Shown piece by piece: positions 22,401-31,005 of a DNA stretch of 64,000 bases; position 1 is the first letter of the stretch, and each line of letters starts with the position of its first letter. The notes beneath the pieces were generated by a model. It made no database searches and was not told the DNA's origin. It saw nothing but the letters and a program-made list of their open reading frames with translations. The stretch comes from Symbiodinium sp. CCMP2592. Taxonomy: Eukaryota; Sar; Dinophyceae; Suessiales; Symbiodiniaceae. The stretch is taken from assembly GCA_905221615.1 (NCBI GenBank), contig CAJNDT010001269.1, positions 310,001-374,000 on the forward strand. Reading direction: 5' to 3'. A program made the position numbers and the translations under genes.

Positions 22401-25400
22401 ATCAACGTTGCGCTGAAGCTCTTGTGGTATTTGATGTGGCGCCGCCAGAGCTCCTGGTTCAAGGCTCGGCTCGTTGGTCTCATCAGGAGGTTCTTCGGTG
22501 TGGTCTTCCCAAAGGGCATCTCGAAGATTGTGTTCAGCATCCTTCAGGATCTTGAGGTCCTCGGCTGAAGGTGTCCATTCTTCCCATCCGCATGCAGCTC
22601 TCACTTGGTTTGATGCGACCTTCACGGTGGTCGTGCCGACCTGCAACCAAAGGCTCTTTCGGTCTGGATCGGCAGAGAGGAAACGACCCAAATTCCAAGC
22701 ACCTTTTTTATGCTGGCGTGATCTGCCGCTCCATCGCCAATATGCGAGTGGTTGTCCGGCCTGGTAATCGGCGATGTCCTGGTGCCTGGTCTTGCGTAGC
22801 AAAGCTCTCTTAACTGCGCTTGAAGCGTTAAATTCAGCGAGTGCTTTCAATGCTTCTGCGCGTAAAAGTTCTGGAGCCAAACGCTTTTCCGAAGGCTGGG
22901 GCGAAATCACCAATGACCTTGGGTCTGAAGAGAGGTCTCCCAGGGGCCGTGGTACTCGTCCGAACACTGCTTGATAAGGTGATCTTCCGTACGAGTAGGT
23001 GCTGGAGTTCATGCTGTAGGTGACCGCAGGGAGGATCATGTTGAGCTCCTCGAGGTTGTGTGCCCCTCGCTCGTCCACGATGCGCTCAGTGAGGCTGCGC
23101 ATCAGACTGTTTCGTCTCTCTATCTTGCCCAGTCGATGGTGGGCTTCGGCAGGGATCACCTCGTAAAGAATGCCCGATTGGCCATGCCATGCAGCGACTT
23201 CAGCACCAAACTCTCCCCCGGCATCGCACTTAAAGTGAAGAGGTAGTCCAAGGGGCCGGTACCATATATCCAGGAGGACTTGCAGCACCTCGGGCGGAGA
23301 TCTTGATGATAATGCCTTGCTGCAGTGATAGTTGGTGGCCTCGCAGCACATGCCAAGCACCGGCACCGCTGTTCCCGTAATCAGCCTGATGTAGACCAGG
23401 TCGGCCTGCAAGACTTCTCCGAAGTAGCCTGTGAAAGCCGGTGCCACGGATGATGTTGGCGGTGGCCGTGGCTTCTGAAGTCTTATGCATGAGCCGCACC
23501 TGAGGCAATCGAGTCCCATCAAGACCTTTCGGCTGAGGTTGCCGGAAGCTGCCAGCATGCGTATAAGTTCGGCCTTGGGTGCATGACCCATGTTTACATG
23601 CAACCTTGCCAAACTGTACTGTAGCTGCTTGTCGACCTCCCGAGGGGCATCTTCGAACCAAATCTCGGTCTGGAATCCATGTAGCGGTCGCGTGCTCGAT
23701 TTCCCGGTGTCTTCCTCGGCTGGCACTGGCTCAGAGCCCTTCTCGCTCTCGTGAGGGAAGCCAAAGAAGAAGAGTGCAACGCGTACCGGTTTAGAGTACC
23801 TCTGTTTGGGGTAAGTGATTTGCGCCATGTCCTCGGATTCAAGTGCAAAGTCCCCGTTGATCAACCTCAGCGCCGCACCCCTATGTGTGAAGGCGATGTC
23901 CTGAGGGAAGCGGCGACACTGAGGAGTCCAAGCAGCTTGCACCTTTTCCAATTTCCAAGGCACGAGGTTTGCCAGCGTGTTCCGCAAAGGGTCGGTGCTC
24001 GTCAGGGTGAAGGGCTTCTTGTGCGTGTTTGCGAAGCGCTTCTCCAGCTCATCCAGCACTTGGCCCCATGCCTCAGGATCGTTGAGGGGCCGGGCTGCAA
24101 ATACATCATGGGCCTTCCGCTGGAATCTCGCTGGGTTTCGCCTCCTGGCCTCGTTTTGTATGCCCTGAAGGAGCGCATGCACCAGACCATCACAAAGTTC
24201 TCCGGGAGCCGATGGAAAAATGTTGGCGCGCAAATCGTGGTGGCTGTGGTCGGCTACCGCGGGACGATAGTGAAGCTGGTCGTCGGTGAGGCGTCGTTCC
24301 AAAAGAGGTGGAAGAACCGTGCTGTTCGTCACCCACTTGATCTCACTCGTGGCCGGGTAGCCCTCGTGGTCCTCCAGACCGTAGGCGCCGGCGTGGCAAG
24401 TCGTTGTAGTGACGTTCTTGTGGTGGAGGAGGTCCTTCATAGCGCCGGTCCGCCAAAGGTGTGCATTGGCATCCGTGTGCCCCGCGAAGTAACGACCGGC
24501 CCTTTCCTGTTCAATGCAAGCCCATATGCCCAACTCGTTGAGGTAGGCACACTCCTTGCTCATAGAATCGTTGTTGTCGGCATCGGGCAGCCAATTCACG
24601 CAAACAAACAGCGGCTGGAGGTCGGTGATAGCCTTTTTCAAAAGTGCTTGCTGCTCTGCATGCCGAAGGTCGTGGCCGAACTTCACATCGAAGGGCTCCA
24701 AGGCCGCCAGCCCGTAGTAATTCGCCTCGTTGGTGATCCGAGCCATTCCGCCCAACAGCTCGAGAACGTCGATCTTCGGGCGCTTGTAGATGTCCTTGTA
24801 CACGGGAAGCGCGTCGTGGTGCGCGATCTCAATCTCATAGTCCCTCTGGGCTCGCCGGAGCTCGCCCACCAGCCATGTTGTATGCCCCGACTTCAGGGAT
24901 CCTCCACCAGATCCCACGCGTAGTCGCTGGCCCGGTCCAGATCGATAATCTGGGGCTCCTCGGTCTCCTCGTGTGCCCGTCGTGCCGCGACCCCCCTTTG
25001 GTAGTGCGCCTCGTATTCCTCCATGGTCCTGGGGTCCAAAGTCGCCCGCATCGTAGCTGAAGGGGCCCCACGATGAAGATTCATCGAGCGCACCTCCGCC
25101 TCGGTGAAGTCGAGCTCTCCCCGCCGACGTGGCGCCGGTTTCAGCTTCGGCTTCAAACCTGTGATCGGGCGATCTCCCGAAGATCTGGCCGTAGAGGAAG
25201 TCGCCGTCGGGACCAGCTTGGTCGCCAAGATTGGCCGGGCTCCATACGGATCCGAGCGAGGCAACGGCCGTGGCGATGGTGAGGAGGGCAGCTCTTCCCA
25301 CGCTCCGAGCACCCACTTCCACCTTGTGGCGCATTGCATGCACTTCTGGAAGCTCCCGTGCTTGTTTCCCGATCTCGCCAGCATGTGCGACGGATGCTCG

Positions 25401-28280
25401 CACGCCTTGTTGAAGTTTTCGATGAGCTCGTCGGTGATCTTCTGGTGGCCGGGGTCCTGATGTGACAGCCAAGACCGCTGGCGAAGTCCCAGCCGTACCG
25501 TCTGGGAGAGGAACCGCAGGAGGTGCATCTCCGCCCCGATGATCGACCGGACAATGCGCCGCCATCCCTGCAACCAAAGAGGTGGAAGCGTCTGGGCCTG
25601 CATGAAGCGCCGTGGTCGCAGGAAGCTTCACGAACTCGGGGTCAGGTTCACCTTGATCCAAAATGCTGCTCAACGCTTGCCACTTCTTGAAGTGTTCTTC
25701 GGGAAACTGATGGAGAGCTATGCAGATATGGCCGTTGATCTTCACAAGTGGTACTTCTATGCCGCCAAGAAAGGCCTTGTTCCTAGGGAAGTCCAGAACG
25801 GCTTTCAACTTCTTCGAAATCATCCCCAGGCTGAGCAAGAAAGGAATGTCGCTATCCCCGTCCATCACCGAAGCACCAAACAAAGCACATGAGTCCACAC
25901 TGCCGTCTAGACAAACAGGAAAGTAGGCATGCATCTTGCTGTTCTGGATGGGCCCGGTGCCGAACTGGAAGCCTTCATGCTCAGGCTTTGTCTTGGCATC
26001 CAGCTTATGTTGCCGAAGCTGCTGTCGGTGCTTTTCCAACCACTTGCTGCTACAGAGGCTTCGTTGGCAGGCTGTGTCAAGAACCGCAAAACCCGCGAAA
26101 TCCCCCGGCTGACTAAGGAAAACTTCATGAAGAGGCCCGGCATGCATGGTCATGAAGGTCGTGAAATATGAGCCGAACTCCTGGGTCTCCTCGGGACTTG
26201 GGTCCTGCACGTCGGCTTGTGTCTCTACTCCGCTTGGGTGGTACACAGCGAGCACTTTCTTCGGGGCCGCGCTCTTCTTGCTGTCAGGCTTGCCGTGACC
26301 TGGCTGCTGGGAGCTGGTTGCCCGCGCGCCTTTGCCCGTCATTGGGCAGCAATCGTCACCCTGCCAGTGGCCCTGTTGGCCGCAAACCGCACAATGGGAG
26401 TTCTTCTTTCTCTGCTCGATCGATTTGCCCTTGCCGCCGCCACTGAACTTTCGCCCCAAGGTCACGCCCTGGAGCCTCCGGGCCGTCACCGTCAAGCACT
26501 CGGCCACCTCTCGCATGACACTTTCTACGTCGTCGGCGGCCGTGTCCCCTTCATCGGGAACCAACTCCTCTTCTTCTCCAGCTTCATCTTCATCACCTTC
26601 CTCGCCCTCGGGAATCTCAGGAAGCTCGCCGCCGTCGTCCTCGAAGTCGCCGTCAGGGTTCTGCTCCTCGGCAACGTAGGCGCGGTAGGGCTTCGGCTGG
26701 TGATTGCCGGCTCCTTTGCCCGGCCGTGGTGGCCTGGGATCCTTGCCGCCCTTGGCGCCCTTCTTGCCGCCCGGGTCCTTGCCGCTGTCATTGTTCCGGC
26801 CGGCGTTGTTCTCGAACTCTCTGTGGTGCACCGTCGGTGGCGTGGGCCGATGGTCGGGGAACTGCATCTGCGCCGCCTCGCGTACGGCATCAAAGTCCAG
26901 ACTCTGGCCGGTGGCCACTAAGATCAGCCTCTGCTGCTCGGCCGTGAACCGCAATCGGTCCAGCAACCTTGACCCTCTTGCCTCCTTGTCGTACATGCCC
27001 GACACGTCGATGCCCGCTGCCAGCAAGCTCTTCTCGGTCCTCTGGTACCTGTTGCAGAACGCACGCACCGTCTCGTTGCTGTGCCTGCCGAGGTACTCGT
27101 AGTCGTGGAGGAACTTGCGCTTTAAGTACACGGCGCGGGTCTGCAAAGCCCGCCTCAGTGCTGCCAGAATGTTGTCGATGCCGTTGTCGGTGTCGATCTG
27201 GGCCACGTCCATGTACTCGAGCTCCTCCTCGGCTTCGCCTCGCAACGAGACGTAGAGAGACATTGCAGCTTCACGGGGAGGCATAAAGGACTTGACCTGC
27301 CGTTCCCAGACTCTCACCTTGCGCTCGAAGCGGTCGTAAGCCCTGATGTCCTCCTTGGAGTAGGTCCACTGTGGAGGGTTCGGAGCGGTGCCGCCACGAT
27401 ATCGGACACCTGGCTTGGGTCCTTTGGACACAGACCAATCCTCCTCCTTCTTGCCGTGGGCGCGGCCGATGTCCTTAAGCAGCTTGCCGCGCCATGTGCT
27501 CTGATCGCCATCCTGATCTTGCCGTGGAGGTTGCCCTGCGCCGTTGCCTTCCGGAGAAAGCCGAACTTGATCCGAACGACGCCCATCTCCCTGATCGCCG
27601 CGTCCTGCTCGAGGTCCTTGGCCGCCGCGGCCAGCCGCAGCCGCCGCCGCTCGCCGTTGTCTCCTCGAGGGTCTCAATGGAAGAAGGGTGTCGGGATCTA
27701 TCGTCGCATCTGTCGTCGCCGTCTCTGACTCCGCCTGCTCTCTAAAGCCACGGCCTTCCCCTTCATCAAGCTCTGGGGGACTCCATGGCGAGGTCGGCGA
27801 AGCGTCGCCCAGTGTCGAAGGCACATCCCAGCACGAGGTGCTCGAAGTGGAGTCGTCTCCGCCTGGGTCTTGGTCGGGGCGAGGAACATACACCCATGTG
27901 CCGGTCGAGGTCGAGCGCCTTGTCGGTGTGTTGGCGTTGTAGAAGTCACGGCTGCCGCAAGCTGCACAGAACCAGCCATTGGCATCTCTCGAAAACTCCT
28001 CGCTCTCACAGCCAAAGCACTTCCATCGAGGCTCGGGTGCATCCTGTCGCAGTGGGGGCTCATACAAGGTCTCACCTGGTCGTCGGCTGCCCTCGCCGGA
28101 AGAAGCGGCCGGTCTTGCCAAGCCTGGTGGGAGCCTCAGAGAACCAGATCCATAGCCGGGAACTCCAGGGCTCTCTGGCGAAGCAGCACTCGCCAGGAAA
28201 TCATCCAAGGTCTCTCCGGCCATCTCGCGAAGGCAGCTGGCTCCGCTGCCAACTAACAGCAAAGCAATCTGAAGGATCAA
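19446..28280 (-). CDS. Gag-Pol polyprotein of Ty1/copia retrotransposon
   Basis: An uninterrupted frame of 2,944 codons. The first in-frame start codon is a TTG inside the LTR; the first ATG (residue 20, 28223) is the likelier start. Domains: a Cys4 ribbon-like motif at residues 88-108; gag around 330-480; a zinc knuckle near 630 (C-x2-C-x4-H-x5-C); an aspartic protease with DTA in place of DTG/DSG near 733; a methyltransferase-like region at about 1165-1400; an integrase zinc finger (H-x4-H and CxxC) from 1559 and an integrase core with D near 1628, D near 1683 and E near 1719; Gln-rich linkers near 2070-2105; reverse transcriptase with SDAKSAFLQG near 2500 and HVDDFLA near 2596; RNase H from TDSSFANAG near 2755 to its last acidic site near 2850. 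All catalytic acids looked for in integrase, RT and RNase H are present. Unusual features: its length (copia polyproteins are often about half this), the extra domain, and ends that run into both LTRs. Confidence 0.96.
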   Translation of the reverse strand: MILQIALLLVGSGASCLREMAGETLDDFLASAASPESPGVPGYGSGSLRLPPGLARPAASSGEGSRRPGETLYEPPLRQDAPEPRWKCFGCESEEFSRDANGWFCAACGSRDFYNANTPTRRSTSTGTWVYVPRPDQDPGGDDSTSSTSCWDVPSTLGDASPTSPWSPPELDEGEGRGFREQAESETATTDATIDPDTLLPLRPSRRQRRAAAAAAGRGGQGPRAGRGDQGDGRRSDQVRLSPEGNGAGQPPRQDQDGDQSTWRGKLLKDIGRAHGKKEEDWSVSKGPKPGVRYRGGTAPNPPQWTYSKEDIRAYDRFERKVRVWERQVKSFMPPREAAMSLYVSLRGEAEEELEYMDVAQIDTDNGIDNILAALRRALQTRAVYLKRKFLHDYEYLGRHSNETVRAFCNRYQRTEKSLLAAGIDVSGMYDKEARGSRLLDRLRFTAEQQRLILVATGQSLDFDAVREAAQMQFPDHRPTPPTVHHREFENNAGRNNDSGKDPGGKKGAKGGKDPRPPRPGKGAGNHQPKPYRAYVAEEQNPDGDFEDDGGELPEIPEGEEGDEDEAGEEEELVPDEGDTAADDVESVMREVAECLTVTARRLQGVTLGRKFSGGGKGKSIEQRKKNSHCAVCGQQGHWQGDDCCPMTGKGARATSSQQPGHGKPDSKKSAAPKKVLAVYHPSGVETQADVQDPSPEETQEFGSYFTTFMTMHAGPLHEVFLSQPGDFAGFAVLDTACQRSLCSSKWLEKHRQQLRQHKLDAKTKPEHEGFQFGTGPIQNSKMHAYFPVCLDGSVDSCALFGASVMDGDSDIPFLLSLGMISKKLKAVLDFPRNKAFLGGIEVPLVKINGHICIALHQFPEEHFKKWQALSSILDQGEPDPEFVKLPATTALHAGPDASTSLVAGMAAHCPVDHRGGDAPPAVPLPDGTAGTSPAVLAVTSGPRPPEDHRRAHRKLQQGVRASVAHAGEIGKQARELPEVHAMRHKVEVGARSVGRAALLTIATAVASLGSVWSPANLGDQAGPDGDFLYGQIFGRSPDHRFEAEAETGATSAGRARLHRGGGALDESSSWGPFSYDAGDFGPQDHGGIRGALPKGGRGTTGTRGDRGAPDYRSGPGQRLRVGSGGGSLKSGHTTWLVGELRRAQRDYEIEIAHHDALPVYKDIYKRPKIDVLELLGGMARITNEANYYGLAALEPFDVKFGHDLRHAEQQALLKKAITDLQPLFVCVNWLPDADNNDSMSKECAYLNELGIWACIEQERAGRYFAGHTDANAHLWRTGAMKDLLHHKNVTTTTCHAGAYGLEDHEGYPATSEIKWVTNSTVLPPLLERRLTDDQLHYRPAVADHSHHDLRANIFPSAPGELCDGLVHALLQGIQNEARRRNPARFQRKAHDVFAARPLNDPEAWGQVLDELEKRFANTHKKPFTLTSTDPLRNTLANLVPWKLEKVQAAWTPQCRRFPQDIAFTHRGAALRLINGDFALESEDMAQITYPKQRYSKPVRVALFFFGFPHESEKGSEPVPAEEDTGKSSTRPLHGFQTEIWFEDAPREVDKQLQYSLARLHVNMGHAPKAELIRMLAASGNLSRKVLMGLDCLRCGSCIRLQKPRPPPTSSVAPAFTGYFGEVLQADLVYIRLITGTAVPVLGMCCEATNYHCSKALSSRSPPEVLQVLLDIWYRPLGLPLHFKCDAGGEFGAEVAAWHGQSGILYEVIPAEAHHRLGKIERRNSLMRSLTERIVDERGAHNLEELNMILPAVTYSMNSSTYSYGRSPYQAVFGRVPRPLGDLSSDPRSLVISPQPSEKRLAPELLRAEALKALAEFNASSAVKRALLRKTRHQDIADYQAGQPLAYWRWSGRSRQHKKGAWNLGRFLSADPDRKSLWLQVGTTTVKVASNQVRAACGWEEWTPSAEDLKILKDAEHNLRDALWEDHTEEPPDETNEPSLEPGALAAPHQIPQELQRNVDYWRYTDTGAVRVHVDPRRELYVPQASQCNFPLDDLSDTRRTYQNEATEQLPEDQWRDPRNHKIFDEPWTGTTTFFWKLPPGDQPQPARELPRPLPVLPIEPLPMTGSGRKQQRTHLQQQQQQTQMGQEGQLDVQQQQPRTYVQQQQQQTQVGPFIQNTIVTNQQDNRQIQFNVPGSPVPPTPRSSRRARSRTPTGRRTTRDGQQEVPDSSAYASPAFSPGVPATPQLSPAPGTPDWTGLPTQQPPPSATPAASSAQGSLQHDTHNDLDFEEHNESATAVTNLDETTQETAAPMGGTAATSAGVSETLVDDNEELPQLPQKRTAAVLVSSFPLNFDFFDNGEAQLKDGNDRDNVPFRRNYYYKCYLNSAIRKKEMKAAGVDEDPQREDASSDDETYNESNNRSHSRKELKQLDREIPWRQLVELPRAQYEEYLEATRLECDTWMSWGGIQPVSKKEAKRIMGDPALARRVLKARAAYRDKAKGVGPLRPKCRVVIIGCADPDIFSISRDSPTPTRLSEALLMTIATAGANGEFNLSGDRWSLWASDAKSAFLQGTQDTSERAGPLFMMPPRDPLMEETQSFPADLYLITGNCYGLPNTPRVWYLRVHGKMTESGFTRHSFDRCLYYFFDNQKNLLAVVIIHVDDFLATYSEKFPVKILESMFIWGSITKVTTEQSATYRGKEIKMIETNGRYKYVVTQKAFTDSMESGRIPRGRAQQPETLTASEWSEFRSVSGSLQWLAGQTRPELGPLVSLSNQGKETSYKDLQRLYAAADFAKETSDHGLTYQDVPLNKNSVFVTYTDSSFANAGVKSQYGVCVFLTSPSVVDRVEKGTLVDWKSARSGRVCRSTLAAEASAADEGCDRAAFANLCLSELFTGTPANKVHPQLVNLQVTDAKSLYDTVIAENPSTSDKRSLVNIRSVQQSVKPQDFRWVPTALMLADALTKLDWKLSCQFSAFLQNPKLQLTDQGSKENNTSVKIQLPSGEP
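19480..19497 (-). promoter_or_regulatory. Polypurine tract of the copia element
   Basis: On the element strand AAAAGAAAATAACACCAG lies directly before the 3' LTR and would prime plus-strand DNA synthesis. It is also coding, as part of the polyprotein C-terminus (KENNTS). Confidence 0.6.
28239..28251 (-). promoter_or_regulatory. Candidate tRNA primer-binding site
   Basis: On the element strand TGGCAGCGGAGCC begins one base after the 5' LTR. A site starting TGG complements the CCA end of a tRNA. It does not match the common initiator-Met site (TGGTATCAGAGC), so the primer tRNA is not identified. Confidence 0.55.
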
Positions 28281-28396
28281 AGAGAAGCCATGCGCGCACA
28301 GACTTTTTCACACGGAAAGCTAAAGGCTCAGCGGCCGTCTCGAGAGGGAAGCCGCGGAAGGTTCAAGGCTCACCGCTCGGAAGCTGAATCTTCACA
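28253..28396 (-). repeat. 5' LTR of the copia element
   Basis: Identical to the 3' LTR and followed on the right by CTACTT, the second target duplication. It should hold the promoter; no clear TATA box was seen. Confidence 0.95.
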
Positions 28397-29102
28397 CTAC
28401 TTAGGGTACCGTATTAGGGTCCCCTATCATGATCCTCAGGAAAAGGTGCTCTGTGACGCGACAGCAAACCAGGCTGATCTTCGACTAGTCTCCTATGGGT
28501 TTAGGTGGTTTACGAACTGAACCATCTTGCTGATTGCCATAAACGAAGCTTTGATTCGTGAGCAAGACCCCAGCCATGCACGAAGCTTAACGAGCCTACT
28601 TACCCTAACCAGACGACACACCTCGGAAACGAAGGCCCTGGTAGGAACACTTGTCGGAACTCTGACAGGAAGCTGTTGTTCCTATTGCGCCTCCGCACGT
28701 TCGGCAGCGTCCATGGCGGCTGGAAAGCGGAAGCCGCGGAGGTTCCGCACAGCGGAGACCTTGGTAACTCTGGATTTGCTTCGGACATCTATGAAAGGTG
28801 TTATTGACACTCCCCTCAGGATTGAGTAATTCAGGGTTCAGGGCTTCGGATGGTAAGGCTTGGTGAGATTAGGGCTTGATCCTTTTACGCAGGCTTTGAT
28901 CCCATTCCAGCATGCCTATGCCAATCTACCGCGGCAAACACCCAAAGAGCAAGAACTCAATGATTTTCGGTACTGTGTGTGTGAAGTGTAAGTCATGGTG
29001 TAGTTCGCGGTGTGGTTGCTCTGCGTGGGCTTGACTTCTCTCGAAACCCCGATTACAAGCGTCGATGACTCTGGCGGCCGGGGGCCCGCAATCCAATCTT
29101 TA

Positions 29103-29211
29103 CTGGGTTCTTGTTAAGGAACTTAATTTAAGTTACCACAATAAGGAAACCCTATTATTTACCATAGATCCCTATTATGGTAACTTAAATTAAGTTCCTT
29201 AACAAGAACCC
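29103..29211. mobile_element. Foldback MITE-like element with 8-9 bp target duplication
   Basis: ~40-bp inverted arms (left GGGTTCTTGTTAAGGAACTT; the right is its complement) around a short AT-rich centre. AATCTTTA occurs on both sides (29095-29102 and 29212-29219); an adjoining C could make it nine. An 8-9 bp duplication fits a hAT- or Mutator-mobilised non-autonomous element. Confidence 0.85.
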
Positions 29212-29495
29212 AATCTTTAGGGTTTCACGCTCGAGTGGCCGAGGCACAGGACGTGTCTTGGGCGTCAATCGGACACCAAAACGACATGGCGACGATTGTT
29301 CGATGTGATGTGAGGGATAGTGATGGCCACTGTGAACACGACAAGAATGGCCATGACATGCTACCTTCTTTTTTACAATCGTAGTTGCACTTCCTACGCA
29401 GCCGTGTGTGCGTAATGCTATTCTGTGCCAGCCTTATAACAGCATAACAGGTTGTGACAAGCAGACATATACCCCAAGAAAATTAGAACCTAAGC

Positions 29496-30056
29496 CCTGT
29501 AGTAACGCAGTAGTTTTCAACATCCTCCCGCGCCGCTCGGCCTCCACCGAGTGGATGGTGTGCCCTGTGGGGTCCAATCGCTTCGGGTCCACCCGCTCGG
29601 CGTCCGCACGGGACCTCCACAGAATGAATGCCCAGCTCCAGGTGTAGTTTCAGACCGTCGGATGCTCTTGGATTTGGGCCCAGGTCGTAGGGTTTGGGGT
29701 TATCCGCTTTTTGGTTGCTAGTTGCTTGTTGTTGGTTTATGCTGCCGATGGGATACTTGCATGACTTCGTGGGCTCATTTGGCTCTGGCTCCGAGCCCAC
29801 TTTCTGATTCTGCGCCGCGCCATGAACTAAAAGCTTCAAGATTGAAGCCGTAACACTTCGCAGTTTCAGCACTTCTGGATTTTGCCCAACCCACCGCACT
29901 TCAACACCCGTTCCTGACCGGGTTCCGGGCGCAGACTTCGAGGTTCGACCTTTGCCAATGCAAGAACCTACCGTTCGCAACGCATCGCTATGCTTGCGGA
30001 AAGAGTTTAGTTCCTCGAATCTACTGCTACTCTTGTATCTGTTTCTGCGACTGCGC
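29496..30056 (-). CDS. Unrecognised gene, two internal exons (basic, Arg/Ser-rich start)
   Basis: Proposed exons (minus): 30056-29757 (CAG acceptor, GT donor) and 29614 to about 29496. Their phases match (AA joined to G gives Lys). The first reads RSRRNRYKSSSRFEELNSF and onward for 100 codons; the second begins SRADAERVDPKRLDP and continues to about ERRGRMLKTTA. Upstream at 30110-30230 the same strand is also Arg/Ser-rich, so the N-terminus may extend there. The end of the second exon is uncertain. I do not recognise the family; the RS-rich part could suggest RNA binding, but that is weak. A plus-strand frame is open over part of the second exon. Confidence 0.4.
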
Positions 30057-30859
30057 CTGGGACTACAAAGACAATTGGACAGCACGAAGTCGCATCATCG
30101 AGTGTGGCATGCTATGGGCACCATGTGCGACTATTGGTACTACTTCTGCTAGAGCGACGACTACTAGCTATGATAATAGTACTGTAGCTCCTCCCACAGC
30201 TCCTACTGCAGCTACGGCTTCGGCCATCGCGTTTGCAACTTGCTGGAAGCTTCAGGAAATAGGTGACCCTAACATAGAACCCTAACATAGAACCCGATAT
30301 TGCGGGTGTCGGGAATTCGACCAATGCATTTCGGTCCGGCTCTGCTTTAAGCCTCAAACTCTAGACCCTGAAACCTAAAGCCTAATCCCTGGCTCCAAGC
30401 CCCAAACCCTAAACGTAAGTTTCTGAACCCGCCATCTCTCTTCGCCAGGGCGCGTGGAGGCGAGGGGCAGACCACATCGCCTGCCGAGAGACGCGAGGGC
30501 CCGTCTCATGACTCTGAAGAATGGCTGTTGGTTTTCGATGCTTCAGGATCAGATCCATATGTTTCAATGGCTTAGTGGTTCTTCATGTCTTCGTTTCAGT
30601 GGTGTAGTCGTTTAGGGCTTCGGATTTATTAGGTGCCAGAGGTTTAGTCGTTAGTGGTTTAGTCGTTAAGGCCGTTAAGGGTTTGGGGCTGAGGGTTTAG
30701 GGTTTAGGATTAGGTTTAGAGGGTTTGAATCACAAAGGCTCACACGTTCTACAAGTATAGAAAGGGTCCTTCTGAGGGTTCTTTACGGCTTGTGCTTGCT
30801 TTGACAGGGTTCTACGCGGGTTGTTCGCAACCATGATATCCGAATGTGGCCACGTCTCT

Positions 30860-31005
30860 TTATGTAGAGGCTGTCTGGCGGTAACGAATAACATGTCGGG
30901 TCGTTTGCAGAATTGAGGGGTGTCTTTCTAGAGTGGTGGGCTTGCAACATTCGGTTCAGGGTATTGAGTTCTGCACGAGCTCGCTCGCTCAGGCTGATCA
31001 TGGGC
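30860..31005 (-). other. Possible short exon, minus strand
   Basis: Begins MISLSERARAELNTLNRML and reads like an amphipathic helix. No partner exon or splice pair was established. Confidence 0.2.

Larger units (their letters stand above)
19336..28396 (-). mobile_element. Complete Ty1/copia LTR retrotransposon, 9,061 bp
   Basis: On the minus strand the order is 5' LTR (28396-28253), primer-binding site, one gag-pol frame, polypurine tract, 3' LTR (19479-19336). The two 144-bp LTRs are identical by eye and the 6-bp target duplication is intact, so the insertion is young. The domain order (gag, protease, integrase, reverse transcriptase, RNase H) puts it in Ty1/copia, not gypsy. The LTRs begin TGTG but end TTAG rather than CA. 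Insertion was into sequence with no recognised gene. Confidence 0.97.

Noticed and set aside
20253-28387. Dozens of frames of 60-390 codons on the plus strand and in other minus frames across the retrotransposon
   Set aside because: They shadow the 2,944-codon gag-pol frame, which has all the conserved motifs.
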